From assembly GCF_020532625.1 (NCBI RefSeq), contig NZ_JAJAUY010000059.1:1-35663 (forward strand): a stretch of 35,663 nt of DNA, written 5' to 3'. This document shows, piece after piece, positions 20,770 to 29,208 of this stretch; the stretch's first letter is position 1, and each line of letters opens with the position of its first letter. The stretch is from Streptomyces antimicrobicus. Its GTDB lineage: Bacteria > Actinomycetota > Actinomycetes > Streptomycetales > Streptomycetaceae. The notes below the pieces were generated by a model. That model saw nothing but the letters and a program-made list of their open reading frames with translations, ran no database searches and had not been told where the DNA came from. The position numbers were made by a program, and so were the translations under genes.

Positions 20770-21440
20770 CTGGGGGCTCGGCGTTGCCGGGGGCAGGCCG
20801 GTGGGCCGGGGGCAGCTTGGGGGGGGGCAGCTTGGTAGGGCCGGAGGCAGGCCGTGGGCCTGGGGGCAGCTTGGCAGGGCCCGAGGCAGGCCGTGGGCCT
20901 GGGGAGCTCGGCCGGACCGGAGGCAGGCCGGTGGGCCTGGGGGGAGCTCGGGGACCGGAGGCAGGCTGGTCAGCCTGGGGGCAGCTCGGCCGGGCCGGAG
21001 GCAGCCCGGTGGCCTGGGGGGAGCTCGGCCGGGCCGGAGGCAGGCCGATCGGCCTGGGACAGGCCTGTTCTGCCGGGGGGTAGGCCGATCTTCCCGTGGG
21101 CCGAGGCCGTCCCGCTGGGTCCGGGCGGCTGGTCAGCCCTGGGCGGCTGCGGAGCAGCCCGGCAGGGCCGGAGGCGGTCCGGCGGGCCTCGGGGACTGCC
21201 CCGTTGTCTGGGGGACCGCGATCGGCCCCTGGTAAGCCCCCGGGTAGCCCCGTCGGCCTGGGGTCGCTCGATCAGCCCGGGTGGGCGGTCAGCCCGGACG
21301 GCCGGTCGGCCCAGGTTGGTCCGGAGTCCGGGGCAGCCCGGGCGGCCGGGCGCCCAGCCCGATGAGCTCCCGGGTAGCCAGTCGACCCGGGTCGGTCGGG
21401 GTCGGTGGGGGTCGGTGGGGGTCGGTCGGTGTCGGTCCGG
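20770..21440. repeat. Intergenic minisatellite (GGCCGGAGGCAGGCC family)
   Basis: The 1.09-kb gap between 20353 and 21442 contains no credible gene. From about 20770 to 21100 there are some eight imperfect units of roughly 35-50 bases around GGCCGGAGGCAGGCC and GGGGGAGCTCGG. It continues to 21430 as more diverged GGTCGG/GTCGGTGG repeats. 20460-20770 is GC-rich sequence in which I see no feature. Confidence 0.85.
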
Positions 21441-21441
21441 G

Positions 21442-22623
21442 TCAGCCCCAGTCGGTTGCCTGTTCCAGGGCCTTTCGGGTGGCGGGGCCGTAGACCCCCG
21501 GCGGGTCCTGGGTGATGTCGTTGTCCTCCTGGAACGACGCGACCATCCACTCGGTGTAGTCGTCGTACTGGCCGTCGCTGCGCCCGCGGAAGTAGCCCCG
21601 CTGCTTGAGCCGCTGCTGCAGGTCGCGCACCTCGGGGCCGGAGTCCCCCTTGCGCAGGGTCTGGGCCTGCGGAGACGCCACCGGCTGGTCGGGCGGTGCC
21701 GGATTCTGCGACTTGCCGGCGCCCGCAGAGGGCGAGGCCGGCTTCGGGGAGCTGCTCGGCGTCCCGGACGGCGAGGCCGTCCGGGAGGCGGTGGGCGCCG
21801 AGCGCGACGCCGACGCGGACGGAGTGCCGGGCCCGGACGAGCCCGACGGCGTCGGGCCCACCGGTGCCACACCGGTCGCCGGGGCGGTCGGCGACGGACC
21901 GGGCAGGGCCCGGTCGCTCTCGCCGGAGTCCGTGAACAGCGTCAGCGCCGCCGCGACGGCACCGATCACCACGACGGCGCCGGCCCCGGCGAGCAGCGGG
22001 ACGGTGCTCCGGCCGCCCCCGCCCCCACCCCCTCCCCGCCTCCGGCCTCTGGCTCGGCCCCGTCCGTCGTCGTCGATGGGTGCGGGCCGCAGGAGGACGG
22101 TGTCCTCCGGCCACGCGGGCGGCTCCGGCGCAGCCGGCGGTGCGGGCGCGCCGTACGGCGGGGCCTCGTACCCCGGGCTTTCGTACGGCACGGGCACCCC
22201 GTACGGCGGGGTGTCCTGCTCCGCGCCGGAGCCCGCCACATCCGCCCCCGGCCCGGCAGACGGCGCGAACCCCGGTACGCCCGTCCCCGGCCCGGCAAAG
22301 ACCCCGGCATCCGGCAGGCCCGCCTCCGGCGCGGCCGTCGGCCCGGCCGAGGGCATGCCCGTCCCGGGTCCGGCCGTCGGCCCTGCCCCCGGCAGGCCTG
22401 TCCCCGGGCCGGCCGGCCCGGTCCCGGCCTCCGGCAGGCCCGGCTGCGGCGGCAGGGGCATGGTGAGGTCGGGGGTCCCGGTCGGCCAGGGGGAGGGTCG
22501 GGTGGCCGCGTTCGGCATCGTCACGTAGGGGCGGATGCGTAGCGGGTCGAAGCCGCCGCTCGGGGCGGGGCATGCGCAGGGTCTACCTGACCCGTTGCAT
22601 TCCGGACAGCGCTCGGCGCTCAC
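21442..22623 (-). CDS. Membrane-anchored peptidoglycan-binding-domain protein
   Basis: A 393-residue protein from the GTG at 22623 (MSAERCPECNGSGRPCACP), which has GGGGAGGGG seven bases upstream. The opening is a small Cys-rich (zinc-ribbon-like) motif. Residues about 50-190 are Pro/Gly/Ala repeats (GPGTGLPGAGPTA and similar), a poly-Arg/Gly segment follows, and a membrane helix PLLAGAGAVVVIGAVAAALTLF lies near 207-231. The outer part has a Ser/Pro/Thr-rich linker and a C-terminal PG_binding_1 domain (LRKGDSGPEVRDLQQRLKQRGY... to YGPATRKALE). The likely topology is cytosolic N-terminus with a cell-wall-binding C-terminus. Similar Streptomyces proteins are of unknown function. Confidence 0.87.
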   Translation of the reverse strand: MSAERCPECNGSGRPCACPAPSGGFDPLRIRPYVTMPNAATRPSPWPTGTPDLTMPLPPQPGLPEAGTGPAGPGTGLPGAGPTAGPGTGMPSAGPTAAPEAGLPDAGVFAGPGTGVPGFAPSAGPGADVAGSGAEQDTPPYGVPVPYESPGYEAPPYGAPAPPAAPEPPAWPEDTVLLRPAPIDDDGRGRARGRRRGGGGGGGGRSTVPLLAGAGAVVVIGAVAAALTLFTDSGESDRALPGPSPTAPATGVAPVGPTPSGSSGPGTPSASASRSAPTASRTASPSGTPSSSPKPASPSAGAGKSQNPAPPDQPVASPQAQTLRKGDSGPEVRDLQQRLKQRGYFRGRSDGQYDDYTEWMVASFQEDNDITQDPPGVYGPATRKALEQATDWG

Positions 22624-22752
22624 TGAGAAACCCCTCCCCTGGACACTGCCAGGCATTATGCAGACCCGCTCCAGCCCGCCGCACCCGTCCGACAGGCCAT
22701 AACCGGACACACCGCTCAGGATGGATGTGTACGCCTGCCGGAGGAGGAGTAC

Positions 22753-24807
22753 ATGGCCCAGGAAGTGACCGCGCGAACGGCACAACCCGGTTCCGGACCC
22801 GGCGCCGAACGCGCCTCCCGTGAGGTACTCGTCTCGATCGGAGCCCTGCTGCTCGGCCTCTTGATCGCCGCACTCGACCAGACCATCGTCTCCACCGCAC
22901 TACCGACGATCGTCAGCGACCTCGGCGGGATGGACCACCTCTCGTGGGTCGTCACCGCCTACATGCTCGCCGCCACTGCCGCCACCCCGCTGTGGGGCAA
23001 GCTCGGCGACCAGTACGGACGCAAGAAGCTGTTCCAGGCCGCCATCGTGCTGTTCCTGATCGGCTCGGCCCTGTGCGGCATGGCCCAGGACATGCCGCAG
23101 CTGATCGGCTACCGCGCCCTGCAGGGTCTGGGCGGCGGCGGCCTGATCGTACTGAGCATGGCGATCGTGGGCGACATCGTCCCGCCACGCGAACGCGGCC
23201 GCTACCAAGGCCTGTTCGGAGGAGTGTTCGGAGCCACCAGTGTGCTCGGCCCGCTGCTCGGCGGACTGTTCGTGGACCACCTCTCCTGGCGCTGGGTGTT
23301 CTACATCAACCTCCCCATCGGTCTCGTCGCGCTCGTCGTCATCGCGGCCGTGCTGCACATCCCGCGGCGCAGCTCGCAGCACACCATCGACTACCTCGGC
23401 ACCCTGCTGATCGCCTCCGTCGCCACCTGCCTGGTGCTGGTGGCCTCCCTCGGCGGCACCTGGGGCTGGGGGTCGGCCCGGATCGTGGGTCTCGCCGTCC
23501 TCGGCGCGGTGCTGCTCGTGGCCTTCGTGTTCGTGGAGCGGCGGGCCGCGGAGCCCGTCCTGCCGCTCAAGCTGTTCCGTATCCGCACCTTCTCCCTCTG
23601 CTCGGTCATCAGCTTCATCGTGGGCTTCGCCATGTTCGGCGCGATGGTGTACCTGCCGACCTTCCTCCAGGTCGTCCAGGGCGTCTCGCCGACCCTGTCC
23701 GGCGTCCACATGCTGCCGATGGTGCTCGGCATGCTCATCGCCTCCACCCTTTCGGGGCAGATCGTCAGCCGCACCGGCCGCTGGAAGGTCTTCCCCCTCG
23801 CCGGGACCGCCGTGACCGCCCTCGGTCTGCTGCTCCTGCACCAGTTGCACCGCACCACCTCCACCTGGGAGATGAGCGCCTACTTCTTCGTCTTCGGCAC
23901 CGGACTGGGCCTGGTCATGCAGGTCCTGGTCCTGGTCGTGCAGAACTCCGTCAGCTACGCCGACCTCGGAGTCGCCACCTCCGGAGCCACCTTCTTCCGC
24001 TCGATCGGCGCCTCCTTCGGCGTGGCCGTCTTCGGCACCGTCTTCACCAACCGCCTCGACGACAAGCTCGCCGCTGCCCTCGCCGGCGTGCCGCTGCCCC
24101 CGGGTGCCTCCGCCGCCCGGCTGGAGGCGGATCCGAGGGCCATCGCCCTGCTGCCCCCGGAGCTGCGCCCCACCGTGCTCGACGCCTATGCCGTCTCCAT
24201 CACCGACGTCTTCCTCTACGCCGTGCCGGTCGTCCTCCTCGCCTTCGCCGTCGCCTGGTTCCTCAAGGAGGACAAGCTGCGTGCCTCCGTCACGGCCCCG
24301 GACGTCACCGAGACCCTGGCCTCGAACCCCGTCGAGCGCTCCTCCCGCGACGAGGTCGCCCGCGCCCTGTCGGTCCTGGGCACCCGCGAGGGCCGGCGGC
24401 ACGTCTACGAGAAGATCACCGAGCGGGCCGGGTACGACCTGCTGCCCGCCAGCAGCTGGCTGCTGCTGCGGATCAACCGCTACGGGTCCGTCGAGCCGGC
24501 ATTGCTCGCCGAGCGCACCGACGTCCCGCTGAAGGTCGTCACCGACGCGGCGCGTCAGGTCGAGGAGCGCGGGCTGGCCACCCGCGACGGACTCGACCTG
24601 CTGCTCACCGACTCCGGGAAGGTGGCGGCGACCCGGCTGGCCGCCGCGCGGCAGGAGTCACTCGCCGAACTCCTCGGCGACTGGTGGGGCCCCGACCGGC
24701 CGACCGACCTGGTCAAGCTGGTCGAGGAGATCAACGCCGAGCTGTGCGGCTCCGAGAAGGAGGAGCCGTACGATCGCCTGGCTCGTCGGGACCACGCCGT
24801 CCGATGA
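22753..24807 (+). CDS. DHA2-family MFS pump with cytosolic winged-helix-like C-terminal domain
   Basis: A 684-residue EmrB/QacA-type transporter. Motif D1 is ALDQTIVSTALPTI, motif A GKLGDQYGRKKLF, and motif C GPLLGGLFVDHLSW followed by RWVFYINLP. The 14-helix part ends near residue 500 (VVLLAFAVAWFLKEDKLR). About 180 further residues are soluble. Around 565-640 they read like a MarR/winged-helix module (SSWLLLRINRYG, ALLAERTDVPLKVVTDAARQVEERGL, LLLTDSGKVAATRLAAARQ), then an acidic tail. Pumps with this appended domain are known in actinomycetes; it may sense substrate or bind DNA, which is untested. GGAGGAGGAG lies just before the ATG. It is divergent from the peptidoglycan-binding gene (129-base spacer). 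Confidence 0.92.
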   Translation: MAQEVTARTAQPGSGPGAERASREVLVSIGALLLGLLIAALDQTIVSTALPTIVSDLGGMDHLSWVVTAYMLAATAATPLWGKLGDQYGRKKLFQAAIVLFLIGSALCGMAQDMPQLIGYRALQGLGGGGLIVLSMAIVGDIVPPRERGRYQGLFGGVFGATSVLGPLLGGLFVDHLSWRWVFYINLPIGLVALVVIAAVLHIPRRSSQHTIDYLGTLLIASVATCLVLVASLGGTWGWGSARIVGLAVLGAVLLVAFVFVERRAAEPVLPLKLFRIRTFSLCSVISFIVGFAMFGAMVYLPTFLQVVQGVSPTLSGVHMLPMVLGMLIASTLSGQIVSRTGRWKVFPLAGTAVTALGLLLLHQLHRTTSTWEMSAYFFVFGTGLGLVMQVLVLVVQNSVSYADLGVATSGATFFRSIGASFGVAVFGTVFTNRLDDKLAAALAGVPLPPGASAARLEADPRAIALLPPELRPTVLDAYAVSITDVFLYAVPVVLLAFAVAWFLKEDKLRASVTAPDVTETLASNPVERSSRDEVARALSVLGTREGRRHVYEKITERAGYDLLPASSWLLLRINRYGSVEPALLAERTDVPLKVVTDAARQVEERGLATRDGLDLLLTDSGKVAATRLAAARQESLAELLGDWWGPDRPTDLVKLVEEINAELCGSEKEEPYDRLARRDHAVR

Positions 24808-24812
24808 TCTTG

Positions 24813-24875
24813 GTGGCTCGTGGCTCGTGGCTCGTGGCTCGTGGCTCGTGGCTCGTGGCTGGTGGCTGGTGGCTG
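24813..24875. repeat. Nine tandem 7-bp units (GTGGCTC/GTGGCTG)
   Basis: Six perfect GTGGCTC units then three GTGGCTG units start six bases after the MFS stop codon. A heptamer run is prone to slippage; here it is outside any gene. Confidence 0.92.
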
Positions 24876-24975
24876 CGGGCTTGCGGGCGCGGGCGGGGCC
24901 GGGGCGGGACGAGCCGTTCCGGCAGCGGCCTACCGGCATCCTGGCTCGCCGGAACCCGGGCGCCTTGAGGCGTCG

Positions 24976-25190
24976 GGCCTCCTGGCACCCGGTGTCTCGG
25001 CACCCGGTGTCCCCGCCCGACGCCGGCTTCCCGGCTCCGGGTGTCTCGGCACCCGGCCTCCCGGCACCTGGTGTCTCGGCCTCCCGGCCTCCCGGCACCT
25101 GGTGTCTCGGCCTCCCGGTCTCCCGGCTCCCGGTGTCTCGGCACCCGGCCTCCCGGTCTCCCGGTCTCCCGGCCTCCCGCCCGGCCCTCC
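24976..25190. repeat. Intergenic repeat (CGGCCTCCCGGCACC family)
   Basis: The rest of the 411-base gap between the MFS and GNAT genes is filled with imperfect 8-25 base units of CGGCCTCCCGG, CACCTGGTGTCTCGG and CCCGGTGTCTCGG. No gene is supported; open frames encode only Pro/Ser/Arg repeats. Confidence 0.85.
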
Positions 25191-25218
25191 GGCGTAGGGC
25201 GGGGACGGAGGAGGGGGG

Positions 25219-25734
25219 TCAGAGTATGGACTTTTCGAAGAAGTGCTGTGCGTACGGATCCTGCTTGTACGGGGGTATCTCCTCGTAGCCGTGCTTCGCG
25301 TACAGCGCGCGGGCCTCCACGAGGTCGGTTCGGGTGTCCAGGCGTATCCGCTCGGCGCCCAGCGACCGTGCCGCGTCCTCCAGGGCGGCCAGCAGCGCGG
25401 TGCCGCCGCCGGTGCCCCGCATGCGCGGGTCGACGTAGACCCGGGTCAGCTCCGCCGTGCGCGCGTCGAGCAGGCGTATGCCGCCGCAGGCCGCCGGCAC
25501 GCCGGCCAGGCGGCCGACCACGAACTCTCCGGTGGGCCGTGCCAGTTCGGTGCCGGGGTCCTCGGCCAGGCCTTCGTCCACCTCGGCCTCCGTGGCGGGA
25601 CGGTTCCAGTACCGCCCGGCGACCTCCGCGTAGTAGGCGCGGCGCAGGGCCGTGGCGTCGGCGGTGTGCAACGACTCGGGGACGACGGTCCAACCGCTGG
25701 AGCCGCTCCTCTGCGCGATCTTCGTCTCGTTCAT
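25219..25734 (-). CDS. GNAT-family N-acetyltransferase
   Basis: A 171-residue acetyltransferase. Motif A, which binds acetyl-CoA, is LTRVYVDPRMRGTGGGTALLAALEDAA (R-x-x-G-x-G variant), preceded by the strand GVPAACGGIRLLDARTAE. A typical C-terminal ARALYAKHGYEEIPPYKQDPYAQHFFEKSI ending contains the conserved Y-x-x-x-G-(F/Y) element. The substrate is not evident. The start MNETKIAQRSG at 25734 has no clear ribosome site; an upstream ATG at 25812 would add a non-conserved lead. It is divergent from the NTF2-like gene; the spacer holds GTGTGGA/TCCACAC (25743-25749 and 25777-25783). Confidence 0.88.
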   Translation of the reverse strand: MNETKIAQRSGSSGWTVVPESLHTADATALRRAYYAEVAGRYWNRPATEAEVDEGLAEDPGTELARPTGEFVVGRLAGVPAACGGIRLLDARTAELTRVYVDPRMRGTGGGTALLAALEDAARSLGAERIRLDTRTDLVEARALYAKHGYEEIPPYKQDPYAQHFFEKSIL

Positions 25735-25852
25735 GCCGTAAGTGTGGAGCTTTGCCGGCTCGTCCCGCGTGCAATATCCACACCGGCGGGCTGATGATAG
25801 GAAAAGGTTCATTTCGGCCTAGGGAATCGACCGACGAAGGGTGTGAAACGCC

Positions 25853-26248
25853 ATGTCGGAGCATCCGGACGCCGCGCTGGTCCGCCGCGGTTACAACGCC
25901 TTCAGCAAGGGCGACATGGACGCGCTCGCGGGGTTGATGACCGCCGACGTCATCCACCACGTCCCTGGCACCCATCCGCTGTCCGGGCACCACAAGGGCC
26001 GCGAGGCCGTTCTGGAGCTCTACCGCCGCTACGCCGAGGAGACCGGCGGCACCATGCGGGTGGAACTGCACCACGTGCTCGTCGACGGCCGGGGGCACGC
26101 GATGTCGTTCCACACCTTCTACGCCGACCGCAAGGACCGGGGGATGGAGATCGGGGGAGGTCTGTTCTTCACCGTCGTGGGCGGCAAGATCACCGACATC
26201 GATGAGTGCACCGCGGACATCGATGAGGAGAACGCCTTCTGGGCCTGA
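25853..26248 (+). CDS. NTF2-like / SnoaL-type ketosteroid isomerase-fold protein
   Basis: A 131-residue single-domain protein. The pattern ALVRRGYNAFSKGDMDALAGLMTADVIHHVPGTHPLSGHHKGREAVLELY is typical of the SnoaL-like NTF2 fold (helix 1, the A-D-V-x-x-H strand, then G-x-x-A-V). HAMSFHTFYADRKDRGMEI and VGGKITDIDECTADIDEENAFW complete the cone-shaped sheet. Members are isomerases, cyclases or simple binding proteins; catalytic residues cannot be assigned. It is divergent from the GNAT gene. Confidence 0.87.
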   Translation: MSEHPDAALVRRGYNAFSKGDMDALAGLMTADVIHHVPGTHPLSGHHKGREAVLELYRRYAEETGGTMRVELHHVLVDGRGHAMSFHTFYADRKDRGMEIGGGLFFTVVGGKITDIDECTADIDEENAFWA

Positions 26249-26286
26249 TGGCCCGACCTGCCCCCTGGTGGTCCCCGCCGAACAGG

Positions 26287-26320
26287 CCTGATCAGGGGGC
26301 CCGGCAGTACGGACCGGGCC
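26287..26320 (+). terminator. Weak terminator of the NTF2-like gene
   Basis: A palindrome CCTGATCAGG (26287-26296) is followed by the 7-bp stem GGCCCGG/CCGGGCC (26298-26304 with 26314-26320). It lies 40-70 bases after the stop codon, between convergent genes. Confidence 0.4.
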
Positions 26321-26344
26321 TGGAGCCGGCCAGATATGACCGAC

Positions 26345-26480
26345 TGCCCGGCCCGGGGGTCGCGGGCTGAGCTCGCCCCGGCCCGGCCCGGGTTCGCGGG
26401 CTCCGCCCGGCCCGGGGGTTCGCGGGCTGAGTTCGCCCTGGCCCGGGCTCCGCCCGGCCCCGGTCCCGGCCCGGGCGTCG
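26345..26480. repeat. Short intergenic repeat (GGTTCGCGGGCTGAG family)
   Basis: Three imperfect units of about 40-45 bases alternating CCCGGCCCGGG and TCGCGGGCTGAG lie between the convergent NTF2-like and ABM genes. Confidence 0.7.
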
Positions 26481-26485
26481 TGGGT

Positions 26486-26845
26486 TCAGGCCTGCTTCGG
26501 GGCCGCCTGCTGGACGACCTCGAACGACCACAGTGTCGACGCCGAGGCCGCCGGCTTCGGCCGGTCGGCGGTCTCCGTGCCGCCGCCCTGCTGCTGACCG
26601 CCCTGCTGCTGACCGCCCTGGTGCGCCGCCTTCATCGGGCCCTCCATCCACGCCTGGAAGGCCGCCTCGTCACGCCACCGCGTGTACACGAGGTACTGGT
26701 CGGTGCCCTCCGTCGGGCGCAGCAGCTCGAACCACTCGAATCCGTCGGACCCCTCCACGGCGCCGGCCCGCGAGGCGAACCGCTGCTCCAGGACCTCCCG
26801 CTGCTCCGCCGGAACGGTCAGTACGTTGATCTTCACGATGCTCAT
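26486..26845 (-). CDS. Antibiotic biosynthesis monooxygenase (ABM) domain protein
   Basis: A 119-residue dimeric ferredoxin-like fold protein: SIVKINVLTVPAEQREVLEQRFASRAGAV, DGFEWFELLRPTEGTDQYLVYTRWRDEAAFQAWMEG. These are the two beta-alpha-beta halves of the ABM family, which includes small cofactor-free monooxygenases and heme-degrading enzymes. The fixed Asn/Trp/His of heme oxygenases is not clearly present. The last 40 residues include a Gln/Gly repeat (QGGQQQGGQQQGG). The ATG at 26845 has AGGA eight bases upstream; an in-frame ATG lies 9 bases earlier. Confidence 0.87.
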   Translation of the reverse strand: MSIVKINVLTVPAEQREVLEQRFASRAGAVEGSDGFEWFELLRPTEGTDQYLVYTRWRDEAAFQAWMEGPMKAAHQGGQQQGGQQQGGGTETADRPKPAASASTLWSFEVVQQAAPKQA

Positions 26846-26931
26846 GCCCGCCATCCTAGGGATATCGTCGTCCCCGGTAATGCGGCGCGGCAGCCAAGTG
26901 AACTCGCGGTTGCGGTCAGCAGGACGACACG

Positions 26932-29208
26932 GTGGGAGGCCGACGAGGCGTGGCGGACGCGGCGGAGCACGGCGGTGGGCACGGACATGCCGGAGTCATA
27001 GGCGACGCACACGGCGGACGCGAAGCACACAGCGGACGCGACGCACACGGCGGACGCGAAGCACACGGCGGACGCGACGCCCGCGGTGGACGCGACGCAC
27101 GCGGCGGACCCACGGCCGCGCGACTGCTGCTGTGGGCCCTCGCGGCCGTGCTGGCCGTCGGACAGCTCGCCGAGGCGCTGCGCGTGCCGTCCGACGCCTG
27201 GCTCGCCGAACTCCACCTGCCGGGACCGCCCGGAGCGCTCTACGCGGGCGGCCGGTTCGGCGGCACACCGTTAGCGGGACTGGCGATCAGACCGCTCACC
27301 GGAATCGGTGAAGTCAGCGGGTTCGGCGAGCAGTCGCTGGAGGTCGTCTGGACCGGGATCACGCTCGTGCTCGTGGCCGCGGTCGGTGTGGTCGCCGCCC
27401 GCGCCCTGCCCGACCCCGTGCCGCGCCGCACGGCGCTGCTGGCCGCGCCGGTGCTGGTCGCCCTGATGACGGTCTCGCTGCCGGTCCGGGACGCGGCCAC
27501 GCCCGGCCGGACCGCCGTGCTGGCCGTGCTGCTGGTGCTCCTCGGCGTCTTCCGGGTCCGGGGCGAACGCCCGGCCGGTTTCCTCGTGGGCCTCGCCGCC
27601 GCCCTCCAGCCCGCGCTGCTGCTGTTCGCCGGTCTGCTGTGGCTGTCGGGCCGCCGTACCGGTGCCCGCTCGGCCGCGGTCACCTTCGCCGGGGCCGGCC
27701 TGCTGGCCTGGGCCGCGCTGCCGCGGGACTCCTGGACGTACTGGGTGCAGCACCTGGTCGGCGCCGGCCTCGGCGGCGGCCCCGCGGACGTGGCGAACCA
27801 GTCGCTGCACGGCGCGTTGCTGCGGCTGGGCCTGTCGGGGCCGGGCGAGATCGTCCTCTACGTCGCCCTGGCCGGGGCGGTCGCCTACGCGGGGCTGCGC
27901 CGCGCCGTCCGGTACGCCGCCGACGGCCAGGTGCTGCTCGCCGTCGCCGTGACCGGTTGTGCGGCCGTCGCGGTCTCGCCCACCGGCTGGCGCCACCAGT
28001 TGCTGTGGGTGCTGCTCGCGGTGGCCGGGCGGATCGGGCGGCGCGCCGCCGACCGGCGGGTGTGGCCGGTGGCGGTGGTGCTGGTCGCGGCCCTGCCGAG
28101 CGACGTGCTGCTGCCCAACCTGGCCGTCCTGGCGCCCGTACGCGACAACGTGCTGCTGCTCGCCGCGCTGGCCACGGCCTGCGCCGTGCCGTTCCTGCCG
28201 CGCAGTTCGCCGTACTGGCGCGAGCCGGTGCCGACCGGGTACGGCGCGGCCGTGCCGTCACGCTGGTCGTGGGTGCCGCTGCTGCCGTTCTGGCGGCGGG
28301 TGCTGAGCCGGCCGAACCTGCTGCTGGAACTGCTGCTGATACGGGTCGGCTACTCCCTGTACTCCCACATCCGGGCCGCCGCGCCGAACAGCCGGGCGGT
28401 GGCCGAGGGGCACGGGCGGCAGATCCACGCGGTGGAGCGGGCGCTCGGCATCGACATCGAGTACGCCGTGAACATGGCGGTCGTCAGGACCGGCCCGCTG
28501 GAAGGATTCTTCAACTTCTACTACACGTCGTTCCACTTCGTGGTGCCGCTCGGCGTGCTGGCGGTGCTGTACTGGCGCCGGCCCGCGGACTACCGGTGGG
28601 CCAGGGCCTCGCTGGGGCTGGCGACGGTGCTGGCGCTGCTGGGGTTCTGGCTCTACCCGCTGGCGCCGCCGCGGCTGATGCCCGGCCTCGGCTTCGTCGA
28701 CACCGTGCACGGCCCGCAGGACCTGGCGGATCCGCAGTACGGGGCCATGACCGCGATCTCCAACCAGTACGCGGCGATGCCGTCGCTGCACTTCGGGTGG
28801 GCCTTGTGGTGCGGGGTCGTGGTCGTGGTGCTGGCGCCGAAGGGGTGGCAGAAGGTGGTGGGGGCGCTGCATCCGGTGATCACCGTGTGCGCGATCGTGG
28901 CCACCGCCAATCACTGGGTGCTGGATGCCGTGGGGGGAGCGGTGGTGGTCGGGTGCGGGTTCGCGGCGGTGCACGTGCTGTCCGGGCCGAGGGTTCCGGC
29001 GGGCGGGCCGGGGGTTCCGGCGCCCGGGCCTCGGGGGGTGAGCGTGCCGGGGCCGCGGGGGGCCGGGTCGGCCGAGTCGGCCGGGTCGGCCGAGGTGGGC
29101 ACCTCCGCCGCCTCCGCCGCCTCCGCCGGGTCCGCCGCCTCCGCCGGGTCGGCCGGGGCTGCTGAGGCCGCCGCCGAGAGGTCCGCCGGGGCGGGGCGGG
29201 TCGGCTGA
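26932..29208 (+). CDS. Bifunctional GT87-like / PAP2 (Aur1-type) membrane protein
   Basis: A 758-residue polytopic membrane protein. After a repetitive His/Gly/Asp/Arg lead (residues 1-62) come about ten hydrophobic helices resembling the GT87 (mannosyltransferase, DUF2029) membrane region (residues ~63-430). The C-terminal ~280 residues are a PAP2_3/inositolphosphotransferase-type domain: NFYYTSFHFVVPLGVLAVLYWRRPADYRW, SNQYAAMPSLHFGWALW (catalytic Ser-His) and TANHWVLDAVGGAVVV (catalytic His and Asp). It likely acts on polyprenyl or phosphoinositol lipids. The tail after residue 690 is Pro/Gly then Ala/Ser/Gly repeats. The GTG start has AGGA seven bases upstream; GTG 26950 is an alternative. 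Codon 114 is TTA, so translation should need bldA tRNA. Confidence 0.88.
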   Translation: MGGRRGVADAAEHGGGHGHAGVIGDAHGGREAHSGRDAHGGREAHGGRDARGGRDARGGPTAARLLLWALAAVLAVGQLAEALRVPSDAWLAELHLPGPPGALYAGGRFGGTPLAGLAIRPLTGIGEVSGFGEQSLEVVWTGITLVLVAAVGVVAARALPDPVPRRTALLAAPVLVALMTVSLPVRDAATPGRTAVLAVLLVLLGVFRVRGERPAGFLVGLAAALQPALLLFAGLLWLSGRRTGARSAAVTFAGAGLLAWAALPRDSWTYWVQHLVGAGLGGGPADVANQSLHGALLRLGLSGPGEIVLYVALAGAVAYAGLRRAVRYAADGQVLLAVAVTGCAAVAVSPTGWRHQLLWVLLAVAGRIGRRAADRRVWPVAVVLVAALPSDVLLPNLAVLAPVRDNVLLLAALATACAVPFLPRSSPYWREPVPTGYGAAVPSRWSWVPLLPFWRRVLSRPNLLLELLLIRVGYSLYSHIRAAAPNSRAVAEGHGRQIHAVERALGIDIEYAVNMAVVRTGPLEGFFNFYYTSFHFVVPLGVLAVLYWRRPADYRWARASLGLATVLALLGFWLYPLAPPRLMPGLGFVDTVHGPQDLADPQYGAMTAISNQYAAMPSLHFGWALWCGVVVVVLAPKGWQKVVGALHPVITVCAIVATANHWVLDAVGGAVVVGCGFAAVHVLSGPRVPAGGPGVPAPGPRGVSVPGPRGAGSAESAGSAEVGTSAASAASAGSAASAGSAGAAEAAAERSAGAGRVG
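27010..27117 (+). repeat. Six 18-bp in-frame repeats in the GT87/PAP2 gene
   Basis: Units encode HGGREA, HSGRDA, HGGREA, HGGRDA, RGGRDA and RGGPTA (residues 27-62) from imperfect 18-base repeats based on CACGGCGGACGCGAAG. Confidence 0.88.

Noticed and set aside
24813..24875. CRISPR array
   Set aside because: The repeat is a 7-bp head-to-tail run without spacers, and no cas genes occur in the window.
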